This document shows positions 1 through 8,175 of a DNA stretch of 23,939 bases, piece after piece (position 1 is the stretch's first letter; each line of letters opens with the position of its first letter). The stretch is from SIG459 sp045631645 (lineage in GTDB: Bacteria; Bacillota; Clostridia; Oscillospirales; Oscillospiraceae): contig JAZQVC010000019.1 in assembly GCA_045631645.1 (NCBI GenBank), positions 1 through 23,939 on the forward strand. Reading direction: 5' to 3'. The notes beneath the pieces are model-generated. The model ran no database searches. It worked only from the letters and a program-made list of their open reading frames with translations, and was not told the origin of the DNA. A program made the position numbers and the translations under genes.

Positions 1-426
1 AGGCTCCAAAGCCGCATATTTGCGGGGAAGCACCTTGCTGAACAAGAACCAGCTTGGGTCGCGAAGGAATTCGTCAAACTCCTCATCCTTCAAAAACTGC
101 TTGTCGATATACTGGTAGGGCACTTCGTCTCCAAGATTATAGAGCTTGCCAGGGAAACGGGCACAGGTGGATTTCATGCGCTCCATAGCCGGTGCAGGAA
201 ACACTGAAGGCAGATTTACAAGATCCGGCTCGAAGCGATCCAGCACCGCATCCACAGCGCCGGCAAGCACTGAAGGATCTCTCATGCTCTCGCCGAAGGA
301 CACGCCATAGTTCAGCTGGAAGAAATTATTGAAGGTAGGAATAAAGGGGACTCTGTCCGGCTCTTGGAGGGCAACGGCAGTTTGTACACGCATGCCACGC
401 TGAGCAATAGGGGGCATAAAGTCCAT
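1..426 (-). CDS. URO-D (uroporphyrinogen decarboxylase) superfamily protein, 3' part outside the window
   Basis: Only the first 142 codons are present; the frame is still open at base 1. The start is ATG at 426, with AAGGAG a few bases upstream. The N-terminus contains RVPFIPTF and later SKVLPRKY, which fit the URO-D superfamily as seen in clostridial paralogues related to MtaA/MtbA-type methyltransferases. In the family, true HemE decarboxylates uroporphyrinogen, while many anaerobe paralogues move methyl groups with corrinoid partners. The gene starts 19 bases after the stop of the flavoenzyme gene, so it is probably the next cistron of the molybdoenzyme operon and not a haem gene. I cannot choose between methyltransferase and decarboxylase because the C-terminal half, with the metal-binding residues of methyltransferase types, is missing. 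Confidence 0.75.
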   Translation of the reverse strand, partial: MDFMPPIAQRGMRVQTAVALQEPDRVPFIPTFNNFFQLNYGVSFGESMRDPSVLAGAVDAVLDRFEPDLVNLPSVFPAPAMERMKSTCARFPGKLYNLGDEVPYQYIDKQFLKDEEFDEFLRDPSWFLFSKVLPRKYAALEP

Positions 427-445
427 ATCGATTCTCCTTTTCCTG

Positions 446-2428
446 TTATCCTATTTCAATTGCAGCCATATATCCGCCGCGGGTAGCCTGGTCAACCTTG
501 CCCGGAGCGATGGCGTCACCGATGACAACCACAGGGATGTCACCTGCGGCAGCCTTGAGTTCTTCGGTGCAGCGGGACTTCATACCGAGGGCGTGCAAAA
601 CAGTATCTGCCTCAAGGGTCTTCTCGCTTCCGTCGGGCAGAAGTACCTTGACAAAGTTTTCGCCGATTTCAAGGCAGCGGGTATTTTCAAGAAGAGTCAT
701 ATTCTCCTTATCCATCTCACGGGCAAGAGCTTCGCGATACATACCGTAAGCCTCATTTGCTACACGTGGCAGCATCTCAACAACAGTGACATCGTGGCCG
801 CTCTTTGCAAGGAAGAGACCCTGCTCGGCACCTATAAGGCCGCCGCCAACCATAACCACCTTCTTGCCGGGTACCACATTGCCCTTGTAGGCTTCAAGAG
901 ACTGGTGAGCCTTCTCGATGCCGGGGATGGGAGGGCTGGAAGGCACTGCACCTGTGGCAATGATGATATGTTCGGGAGCAACAGATTTGATAAAGTCTGC
1001 GTCAACTTCGGTGTTAAGCTTGACCTCGATATCTCTGCGCTCAACCTCGCGGATGAGAAGATCCTTGAAGTTTTTCAGGTCAGGCTTATCGCTGTCCACA
1101 TCGGTGAAGAAGAGCATACCGCCAAGGAAGTTTTCCTTTTCAGCAAGGACAACCTTGTGGCCTCTGTCGGCTGCGCGGATTGCAGCTTCCATACCTGCAG
1201 GGCCGCCGCCGATGATAAGTACGCGCTTGCTCTCTTTGGCTTCGGGCAGCTCATAGTGGTCGAAGGGCAGGTTGGCAAGGGGGTTGATGGTGCAGGCACC
1301 AACGATCTTGGCAAGCTCGTTGCTGGTGAAGGGCAGATCGGTATAACCCTCTTCGGGAGAACCAGGGAAACACTTGAAGCAGCGCAGGCAGCGGCGGATG
1401 GTATCCTCTTCGCCTCTCATTGCCTTATTGGCAAGTTCGGGGTCTGCAAGGCTCTGGCGGCCAAGAACTATGTAGTCAGCTTCGCCATTTGCAATGATTT
1501 CCTCCATCTGCTGAGGATCATTGATACCGCCCACAACGCCAACGGGCAGACTGGTGTACTGCTTAACAATCTTGGAAATGTTTCTGTTGCAGCCGTGGGG
1601 AACAAACATAGAGGAGAACTGGTGAGTGGCAATGGCATCATAGTAAATGCCTGCGCTGACCTGAATAAGGTCGACAATGCCCTCCAGCATATGGGCGAAC
1701 ATACCGGTCTCCTCGGGAGTTACGCCGCCTTCATAGCCATCATCGCCGGTGATGCGCAGCTCAATGATAAAATCGGGTCCCATGGCTTCGCGCATCTTCT
1801 TCAGTATCATGATGGGGAATCTTGCGCGGTTTTCAAGGCTTCCGCCGTAAGCATCGGTGCGCTTATTGTAAGTGGGGCTAAGAAACTGGGTGAAGAGGAA
1901 GCCGTGGCCGCCGTGGATGATGGTTCCGTCATAGCCTGCGGCTTTGAGGAACTTGCAGCCGATAACGAAATCATTCGCAATGCGCTCCATATCATCCTCA
2001 TTCATTGCGCGGACATGAACGCCGTTGGGACGGACTTCATCATTGGGGCCGATAGCCTCTTCATTGGGTCCAAAGGGCATTTTCTCGGCGCCGGGATGGC
2101 TCAGCTCGCAGATAGCAATTGCGCCGTGCTTGTGGATGCGGCGGGCATATTCTCCAACTCTGTCCACTGCGTAGCCCTCGGTCTGAGTGAAGTCCACGGG
2201 AGGCAGAGGAATGCGGCAGGCATCGGTGAAGTTGACATCAATCTCACCAACAGCCACGCAGGCATCGCCACCGCGGGCTATGCTCTCCAGCTTGCGGAAA
2301 GATTTATCCGCAGCATCGGGATCAAGGGCGATGAGGCCGAAGGCCATGGGGGCGCTCTCGATACGGTTTTTGAAGGTGTACTTATTGTTTATCTTCAGAG
2401 GCTGAAAAAGATGGGGAAACTTGCACAT
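446..2428 (-). CDS. Old Yellow Enzyme / 2-enoate reductase-type NAD(P)H:flavin oxidoreductase with [4Fe-4S]
   Basis: This 660-aa protein has the full layout of the 2,4-dienoyl-CoA reductase/enoate reductase/BaiCD-BaiH family. An FMN-binding OYE barrel spans about residues 5-340, with HGGHGFLFTQFLSP at 172-185 followed by a YGGSLENRARF block. A Cys cluster lies at C347, C350, C353 and C379, then an FAD domain with GGGPAG at 407-412 and a second dinucleotide fold with MVGGGLIGAE near 525. Family members reduce activated C=C bonds of enoates, dienoyl-CoAs or steroids using NAD(P)H through FAD, Fe-S and FMN. The Cys spacing is slightly unusual: C-x2-C-x2-C, then a 25-residue loop to the fourth Cys, longer than in typical members. 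The start has GGAAGGAG upstream. It lies 36 bases after asrB and is probably cotranscribed. The substrate is not readable from sequence. Confidence 0.88.
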   Translation of the reverse strand: MCKFPHLFQPLKINNKYTFKNRIESAPMAFGLIALDPDAADKSFRKLESIARGGDACVAVGEIDVNFTDACRIPLPPVDFTQTEGYAVDRVGEYARRIHKHGAIAICELSHPGAEKMPFGPNEEAIGPNDEVRPNGVHVRAMNEDDMERIANDFVIGCKFLKAAGYDGTIIHGGHGFLFTQFLSPTYNKRTDAYGGSLENRARFPIMILKKMREAMGPDFIIELRITGDDGYEGGVTPEETGMFAHMLEGIVDLIQVSAGIYYDAIATHQFSSMFVPHGCNRNISKIVKQYTSLPVGVVGGINDPQQMEEIIANGEADYIVLGRQSLADPELANKAMRGEEDTIRRCLRCFKCFPGSPEEGYTDLPFTSNELAKIVGACTINPLANLPFDHYELPEAKESKRVLIIGGGPAGMEAAIRAADRGHKVVLAEKENFLGGMLFFTDVDSDKPDLKNFKDLLIREVERRDIEVKLNTEVDADFIKSVAPEHIIIATGAVPSSPPIPGIEKAHQSLEAYKGNVVPGKKVVMVGGGLIGAEQGLFLAKSGHDVTVVEMLPRVANEAYGMYREALAREMDKENMTLLENTRCLEIGENFVKVLLPDGSEKTLEADTVLHALGMKSRCTEELKAAAGDIPVVVIGDAIAPGKVDQATRGGYMAAIEIG

Positions 2429-2464
2429 AATTATTTACGCTCCTTCCGATTATAAATATATTTA

Positions 2465-3253
2465 TCAGTCAAAAAGTTCTTTTGCTTTTGTATAGTTGAA
2501 AACAGGACCTTCGAGGCATACATAGGTCTCGTTTATCTTGCAATGTCCGCATTTGCCCACAGCGCAGGACATCTTTCGCTCGAATGACACCCAGATTTTT
2601 TCCTCCGCCGCACCGTTTTTCAGACACTCAAGAGCGGCAAAATGCATCATTGCAGGAGGGCCGACTATAACAACATTATAATCGTCAAACTCTGCAAAAG
2701 GTATCTTTCCTATATGAGCGGTGACCATTCCTGTCTCGAAACCGGGGGCAGAGGAATTATCAAGAGTTTTTATAGTGTCAAAACTCTCGGCGTATCTCTC
2801 AAGATCCTCGGTGAACAAAACGGAGTTTATATCCTTGAAGCCTGCGATAAGATAAACACTCTTCACCTCATCTCTGTGCTCCAGGAAATAGTTGAGGGTG
2901 GTTTTCACGGGCGCCATGCCGGTGCCGCCGCATATTACAACGAGGTTCTTTCCCTTGAAGTCCTCAAGGGGAAAAGCCTTGCCGTAAGGGCCGCGCATAA
3001 AGAGATTATCTCCCTCTTCAAGACCGAAAATGCCGTTGGTGAGGCGGCCTATCTTGCGGATTGTGAATTCCACATATCCCTCCCCTTTTCCGCTTACGGA
3101 TATGGGGGCTTCGCCTATTTTGGGTATGGAAAGTTGGAAAAACTGGCCGTGGTCGGTTTCACCCTCATATTCAACGCGGAAGGTGTATTCCGCGTTGGTC
3201 TCCTTCAGGACTCTCAGGATTTTGTGAGGTGTGGGCAACATTATGTTTTTCAT
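2465..3253 (-). CDS. asrB: AsrB-like FAD/NAD(P)H electron-transfer subunit (anaerobic sulfite reductase subunit B family)
   Basis: This 262-aa protein belongs to the ferredoxin-NADP reductase/PyrK-like fold. A flavin-binding beta-barrel covers about residues 1-95 (FFQLSIP, then GPYGKAFP at 88-95). A nucleotide domain carries GGTGMAPV at 109-116. A C-terminal cluster motif C230-x4-C235-x2-C238-x7-C246 fits a PyrK/AsrB-type iron-sulfur site, probably [2Fe-2S]. In known Asr systems AsrB oxidises NADH and passes electrons to AsrA and then to AsrC. No asrC is visible here, so the acceptor is more likely the Fe-S chain of the molybdoenzyme operon. I start it at ATG 3253, one base after the asrA stop and behind GGGAGAGG. 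The longer frame to 3298 would overlap asrA and lacks a good ribosome site. Confidence 0.85.
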   Translation of the reverse strand: MKNIMLPTPHKILRVLKETNAEYTFRVEYEGETDHGQFFQLSIPKIGEAPISVSGKGEGYVEFTIRKIGRLTNGIFGLEEGDNLFMRGPYGKAFPLEDFKGKNLVVICGGTGMAPVKTTLNYFLEHRDEVKSVYLIAGFKDINSVLFTEDLERYAESFDTIKTLDNSSAPGFETGMVTAHIGKIPFAEFDDYNVVIVGPPAMMHFAALECLKNGAAEEKIWVSFERKMSCAVGKCGHCKINETYVCLEGPVFNYTKAKELFD

Positions 3254-3254
3254 C

Positions 3255-4901
3255 TTACCTCTCCCCCTCTTCTTTTTCAAGTGCATCCGCAAGACCATTT
3301 ATTGTGTCAAGAAAATCAATTCCCTTGGGACAGCGGTCTATGCATCTGCCGCAGCCAACGCACATATGCTCTCCGCCGAAGCGCAGGCAATAGTCATAAA
3401 TCTTGTGGAGGGTCTTAAAACGCATATTGGCTCCCTGAGTTTTTCTTGCAAGACCGCCGCCCGCGGTCTGGGTGAAGTCGCGGAGCATGCAGCTTGACCA
3501 AACTCTTCTCCGCTCCCCTTCCATGCTCGTTTCGTCGTAGATAACATCAACGGTGTCAAAGCAGGAACAGCCGGGGCAGACCGTTGAGCAGCCGCCGCAG
3601 GCTATGCACTCATCGTCATATTTATCCCAAAATTCCATTTTGCAAAGCTCGCCAAGCTTAGCGCGTTCTATTTTGGGAATGCGGGCTTTGCGGGAATTTT
3701 CTTTGACAAATTCGGGTGTGAAATCTATGGGGACTTCATCGATGAAATAAGGCAGAAGCTCTTCATCGCAAATTTCCATAAGGGCGCAAATATCGTCAAT
3801 GCGCATTGCGGCGCTGTAGCCCATTGCCTTGTTTGTTCCCATGGAAGCGCAGAAGCAGTTTTCAAAGCTCTCTTTGCATTCCAGCAGAATAAACTTCACC
3901 TTTTCCCTCATTCTGCCGTAGAAAAGGTCTGCTTCACCGTTATGGAGAAAAACATTGTCAAGGCGCTTAAATGCGTTGATGTCGCAGGCGCGGCAGATTA
4001 TGATAATGCCCTTGTCGTCGGCATTTTCCTGAACGGAGCAATCCTCCGCATCGAAGCGGAAAAGGGTCTGGGAAACGGGATAAATGCACTCTTTGGGAGA
4101 GAAATGGGATTTCTCTTTATAGATTATATCAGTAAGTTCGCTTATCTCGCCGTAGCGGATAAGGTCGCTGCCTTTCGGACCTCTCTTGGGCAAGCGAACG
4201 GGAGCATAAACGCGGTAATTTTCCTTCAGTCTTGCGAGAATCTTGCTCATTCTCTCGTTTCTCACAGAGTAGCATTGGGACGGGACTACCTCGCCCATCG
4301 CGACCGCTCCGAGGAAGGCAGCATCCATTTTTATAAAGCCCTCGGTAATGCGCCCGATAGCCTTATAAAAATCACAGCGGGCATATTTATCTATATCCGC
4401 AACAAAGCTTCCCATCCAGTTTAAAAGGTGGTTTTCGGCAAAGCTTTTCTGCGCGGCATATTCACCCTTATTGGCAAGATAGGACATAAACTCCAGTTCA
4501 ATGGCGAGATGATCCTCCATAAGATCATCCAAAGCCTCCGCCTTAACCATTCCAAAACGAATATACTCCGCGCGGACTTCCTCCCAGTTTTCCTGCATAT
4601 AGATTTTTGCAGGGCTGGCATAAACGGATTCGCATGGTATGGCCGCCGCTCCCTCTGCGCTTCCCGCAGCGAGAAAAACTCTTGCATAGTCAACGGCCAG
4701 TTCCTCTATGGCATTGTCTCCGCAGGAATCAAGATAGCCGCGGAGCATTGCATAGCCCTCTCCCAAGCTGCCTTCGGCAAGGGGGAAGCTCATATTTTTC
4801 ATATCCGCGAGCGTTTTTGCGTCTATTTCCACCTTATAGCAGCGGGAGAGAAAACGGTATATGTCCGCCCGCTTGCGGGCATTTTCTTTACTTAGCATCA
4901 T
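3255..4901 (-). CDS. asrA: TorD/DmsD-type chaperone domain fused to AsrA-like 4Fe-4S electron-transfer protein
   Basis: With the start at ATG 4901 the product is 548 aa. Residues about 3-200 are a helical TorD-family domain with the hallmark ELAVDYARVFL (67-77) and PCESVY (89-94). Such chaperones bind apo-molybdoenzymes during cofactor insertion. Residues about 205-548 match AsrA, normally a separate protein of about 340 aa. They include a middle domain with CRACDINAF and two ferredoxin-like sites, C432-x2-C435-x2-C438-x3-C442 and C514-x2-C517-x2-C520-x3-C524. The two parts are joined in one frame with no stop or frameshift. The start overlaps the upstream ferredoxin stop as ATGA (4901-4898) and has GGGAGG upstream, which favours 4901 over 4925. 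The fusion links cofactor loading and electron supply of the adjacent molybdoenzyme. I infer this from architecture and context; it is not shown by experiment. Confidence 0.85.
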   Translation of the reverse strand: MMLSKENARKRADIYRFLSRCYKVEIDAKTLADMKNMSFPLAEGSLGEGYAMLRGYLDSCGDNAIEELAVDYARVFLAAGSAEGAAAIPCESVYASPAKIYMQENWEEVRAEYIRFGMVKAEALDDLMEDHLAIELEFMSYLANKGEYAAQKSFAENHLLNWMGSFVADIDKYARCDFYKAIGRITEGFIKMDAAFLGAVAMGEVVPSQCYSVRNERMSKILARLKENYRVYAPVRLPKRGPKGSDLIRYGEISELTDIIYKEKSHFSPKECIYPVSQTLFRFDAEDCSVQENADDKGIIIICRACDINAFKRLDNVFLHNGEADLFYGRMREKVKFILLECKESFENCFCASMGTNKAMGYSAAMRIDDICALMEICDEELLPYFIDEVPIDFTPEFVKENSRKARIPKIERAKLGELCKMEFWDKYDDECIACGGCSTVCPGCSCFDTVDVIYDETSMEGERRRVWSSCMLRDFTQTAGGGLARKTQGANMRFKTLHKIYDYCLRFGGEHMCVGCGRCIDRCPKGIDFLDTINGLADALEKEEGER

Positions 4902-5527
4902 ATTTTGCGTCCTCCCTTCTTCCATGCACTGTGTTCAATGCAGTCTTGAGGCAATATGTCCTTCCACTGAGCGTGGCGGAGAATATACTTCACGGTGGGA
5001 GCGTTGCCATCATCGCGAAGAGTATGGATATGCTCCGCAGCCGTTGCAGCCAGAAGCTTTGCCACATCGCTTTCCGGATCGTTTATATCTCCATAACGAA
5101 GGGCGCTGCCCGAGCAGTTGCGAACGCAGGCAGGGGCTTCTCCCTTTTCTCTCAAGGAAGCGCAAAGATCGCACTTATCGGCAACACGAAGCTCCTTGTT
5201 GGCGTTTATACAGTCATAGGGGCATGTTCTTTTGCAGCTTCCGCATCCGATGCACATGCTGCGGTCAATCTTTATAACGCCGTCTTCGGGGTCTTTATAG
5301 CATGCGCCGGTGGGACAAAGTTCAACGCAGCGGGGCTCGGCGCACTGCTGGCACATAGCGGTCATAAAGTACATTTCCAGATTGGGGAAAACACCGCTGG
5401 GGCCAATGGTGCAAACCTTGTTGCGACCCTGACCGAGGGCTACGGTGTTCTGCAGCTTGCAGGCGACCTGACATCCCTTGCAGCCTATGCAGCGGTCGCA
5501 ATCTATCACAAATGTATATTGTTTCAT
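4898..5527 (-). CDS. Four-cluster 4Fe-4S ferredoxin subunit (DmsB/PsrB/NrfC family)
   Basis: This 209-aa protein has sixteen Cys in four groups: C13/16/19/23, C59/62/67/71, C92/95/98/102 and C119/122/134/138. That is the pattern of the beta subunit of DMSO-reductase-family enzymes, which relays electrons to or from the molybdoenzyme. Its ATG overlaps the stop of the molybdoenzyme gene (ATGA, 5527-5524), and a GAGGAGG site precedes it, so the two are probably translationally coupled. In most relatives the next gene encodes a membrane anchor (DmsC/PsrC type). Here there is no hydrophobic subunit, and the next gene is TorD-AsrA. A soluble cytosolic complex is therefore likely. Confidence 0.92.
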   Translation of the reverse strand: MKQYTFVIDCDRCIGCKGCQVACKLQNTVALGQGRNKVCTIGPSGVFPNLEMYFMTAMCQQCAEPRCVELCPTGACYKDPEDGVIKIDRSMCIGCGSCKRTCPYDCINANKELRVADKCDLCASLREKGEAPACVRNCSGSALRYGDINDPESDVAKLLAATAAEHIHTLRDDGNAPTVKYILRHAQWKDILPQDCIEHSAWKKGGRKI

Positions 5528-8166
5528 ACTCGCACCTCCTCGGTGGCTTTACTGGGCACAGGCAGCCAGGCTCTGAAATCCTGAGGATCCAGCCATACGC
5601 CCTCGGGTGCGCCCTCTGCCTTATACACCTTCACCTGAAATGCGCGAAGCGTATAAGTTCCCACTTCGGGATTATAGGGCGCGCTGACCTTTGTCAGCAG
5701 GTTTACGTTCATTTCTTTCCAACCGTGGGTATCTGTGTTGAGAGTTTCGGGAGTCCAGAATCTCTCCATATACACAGTGCCGGGCTTTATTCCCTCGGTG
5801 ACCTTGGCAAGACCACGGGTTCTGCCGCGGCGTGACTCAAGCCAGACCCAGTCTCCGTCTTCCACGGCATATTTCTTCGCGTCAACGGGATTAATCCACA
5901 TCTCGGGAGCGGGATACATCTCGCGCAGCCAAGGGATATTGCGGAGGGTATTGTGGTGGAAATAGGGTATGCGTCCGCCTGTATATGTAAGGGGATATTC
6001 GCTGTCGGCGAGGGGGCTTTCCACGGGCTCCATGTAGTAAGGCAGGGGTGAATAGTCCTCGTCGGCAGGTTCAAGGTCTATGGGCATAAAGGGTCTGCCC
6101 GTGCGTCCGAGAGTTATCATGCTCTCCAGATAAATTTCGCATTTTTTGCTGGGTGTGGGGAAGCCCATAGGCTTATTACCATTTTGAGGATCGGGCTGTT
6201 TATACACATAGTAACTGCGCCACTGATCCTTTGGCAGATACTCAATGGGGGCTTTTGCACAAAATTCCTTCCAGCTCATTCCAAGGCGCTCCACCCAGTG
6301 GCTGAGGAACTCATCCATACTGTTCCAGTAGGGCAAATCGTGACCCATATACTCGGCATCAAAGGCCTTCTGCATAGCTTCGTGACCCTTTTCCGCGCAA
6401 CGCTTCGCCAGCATAGACCAGAACATGGTCTCGTCCGCAGTTTCCCAAAGATGGGTCACCGCCTGACGGGCAACAAGGGTGTTGCAGGTTTCAACAAGCA
6501 TATCCGTCTCAAGCCATTCCTCGGCGGGAATGAGGATGTCCGCATAGGCGGAGAAGGATGTGGGGTACATATAAACATGGACGATAAAGTCCAGTTTGTG
6601 AATGGCTTCCTCCCACTTTTTGCTGTCGGCAGTTGCGGCAAGCTTGTTGCCGGAGCGGTCTATCCACATCTTAAGAGGATAGGGATTTTCGGTGAGAATT
6701 GCTTCAAGAATCTTCGCGGGAGAGCCTGCCCACCAGATTCCAAGACCCTTATGTTCCTTTCCGCCAAGGCGCTTGCGAAGCTGCTCCGCAGGAAGGCGTC
6801 CGAGGGCGGCAGGCACGGGATAGTTGGGCATATCGAAGCAGCCGCTTGTGCGGAAGCGCTGCATCAGTGCGCCGGGGCGCTCCACATTGCCCATGAGAAG
6901 GTCAATGGTAGCGGCGCCCATTGCAGCCTGAACGGAGTTGGGATTCTGGTCGGTGGCAACGCCTATGGAAAGTCCGCTGGGGACGTTGTCGGTGAATATT
7001 CTTATCGCCGCTTCTATGCGCTCGGGCTCAAGGCCGCATATCTCGCCTGCTTTTTCAAGGGTATACTCCTCGCAGCTTTCCCAAAGAAGACGGAAACCTG
7101 TTTTGCACTTCTTACCGTCAACGGTGAACTCACCGTCAAGGCTAACGTCAAGTTCATCGTTCCAAGGATACTCAAGGGGCTTGGCGCTTTCGCTTTTCTT
7201 GTCCCATACCATGTATGTATCCTCGCTATCTCCGCGAAGTAACATTTTACTCTCGGTATCCACAAGGTAGGGCAGGTTTGTCCATTTCATTACAAACTCG
7301 CTGTCATAGAGCTTGTTTTCGAGAATATAGCGAATCCAGCTCAGCTGCAGAGCAACGTCAGAGCCGGGACGCACGGGAAGCCATACATCCGCTTTTGCAG
7401 CATCAGGGGTGAAACGGGGGTCAACAACGACGGTTTTCACGCCCTTGGCACGGAGGTCAACCACCATTCCGCCGCCGGATGCGGGGCAGGAATAAGAGGG
7501 GTCTGTTCCCCAAAGCACAAGGGCTTTTATGGGAGTGTCCTCGGGGAAATAGAGTTCAAGAGCGTTGGAGTCGGCTATGCTGGGATCCATTCCGCCGTAC
7601 ATCATTGTGTAGGCAAGGACGCGGGGCAGATAGCACTGGGCACAGCCGGGCTCGAACCAGTTGGGAGTGCCAAAAATATTGCAGAAGCGGGCGATTGACC
7701 AAATTTCAGGGTTTCCGCCGCCGCCCGTGGAGCAGAATACGGCTTCCGCGCCGTATTTTTCGCGGGTCTCCATCAGCTTGTCGGCAATGGTGTCCAGAGC
7801 CTCGTCCCAGGAAATGCGCTTCCACTGTCCGCTGCCGCGCTCGCCCACGCGCTTCATGGGATACTTATTGCGGTTGGGATGGTAAAGCGCCTGAATTCCG
7901 GAAAGACCCTTTGCGCAAAGGCGGCCTTTGCTCATGGGATCCTGAGGGTTGCCGCGAAGGCCGATAACGCGGCCGTTTTTCACCGTCGCAATGGCGCCGC
8001 AGTTGGCTATGCAGGCGCGGCAGGCGGTTTTGATTTCCTTAACGCCCTCCTCGGCGCAGGGCTTTTCATTTGTCTCGCAAAGGAGCTTTTCTCCATGGGC
8101 AAATGTGTCCAGTCCGCCTATTTCAAGGGAGCTTAAATAGTCCTTTAGTTCGAATTTTTCTTTCAT
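5524..8166 (-). CDS. Molybdopterin (bis-MGD) oxidoreductase, DMSO reductase superfamily, catalytic subunit
   Basis: The protein has 880 aa. A roughly 45-residue N-terminal extension without a twin-arginine motif precedes the [4Fe-4S] site C49-x2-C52-x3-C56-x27-C84. The rest follows the superfamily: a WKRISWDEALD block near 115-125, LVLWGTDPS at about 217-224, VVVDPRFTP at 246-254, and a C-terminal MGD-binding domain with INPVDAKKYAVEDGDWV. The Mo ligand is probably a Cys in GCAQCY (C175 or C178), although the alignment is by eye. Overall it resembles the broad group holding acetylene hydratase, pyrogallol transhydroxylase and gut catechol dehydroxylases. The exact reaction is unknown. Without a Tat signal it should act in the cytoplasm. 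It begins 9 bases after the regulator gene, and its GGAGG overlaps the regulator's stop region. Its partners are the ferredoxin subunit and the TorD-AsrA/AsrB module. Confidence 0.92.
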   Translation of the reverse strand: MKEKFELKDYLSSLEIGGLDTFAHGEKLLCETNEKPCAEEGVKEIKTACRACIANCGAIATVKNGRVIGLRGNPQDPMSKGRLCAKGLSGIQALYHPNRNKYPMKRVGERGSGQWKRISWDEALDTIADKLMETREKYGAEAVFCSTGGGGNPEIWSIARFCNIFGTPNWFEPGCAQCYLPRVLAYTMMYGGMDPSIADSNALELYFPEDTPIKALVLWGTDPSYSCPASGGGMVVDLRAKGVKTVVVDPRFTPDAAKADVWLPVRPGSDVALQLSWIRYILENKLYDSEFVMKWTNLPYLVDTESKMLLRGDSEDTYMVWDKKSESAKPLEYPWNDELDVSLDGEFTVDGKKCKTGFRLLWESCEEYTLEKAGEICGLEPERIEAAIRIFTDNVPSGLSIGVATDQNPNSVQAAMGAATIDLLMGNVERPGALMQRFRTSGCFDMPNYPVPAALGRLPAEQLRKRLGGKEHKGLGIWWAGSPAKILEAILTENPYPLKMWIDRSGNKLAATADSKKWEEAIHKLDFIVHVYMYPTSFSAYADILIPAEEWLETDMLVETCNTLVARQAVTHLWETADETMFWSMLAKRCAEKGHEAMQKAFDAEYMGHDLPYWNSMDEFLSHWVERLGMSWKEFCAKAPIEYLPKDQWRSYYVYKQPDPQNGNKPMGFPTPSKKCEIYLESMITLGRTGRPFMPIDLEPADEDYSPLPYYMEPVESPLADSEYPLTYTGGRIPYFHHNTLRNIPWLREMYPAPEMWINPVDAKKYAVEDGDWVWLESRRGRTRGLAKVTEGIKPGTVYMERFWTPETLNTDTHGWKEMNVNLLTKVSAPYNPEVGTYTLRAFQVKVYKAEGAPEGVWLDPQDFRAWLPVPSKATEEVRV

Positions 8167-8175
8167 GCTTTCCTC

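Noticed and set aside
593..2455. Plus-strand open frame of 620 codons
   Set aside because: It lies wholly opposite the well-supported flavoenzyme gene, its product has no recognisable motifs, and there is no promoter or ribosome site. It is an antisense shadow of biased codons.
2465..8166. Classical anaerobic sulfite reductase operon (asrABC)
   Set aside because: asrA- and asrB-like genes are present, but no AsrC-type sirohaem protein follows; the neighbours are a molybdoenzyme and a flavoenzyme.
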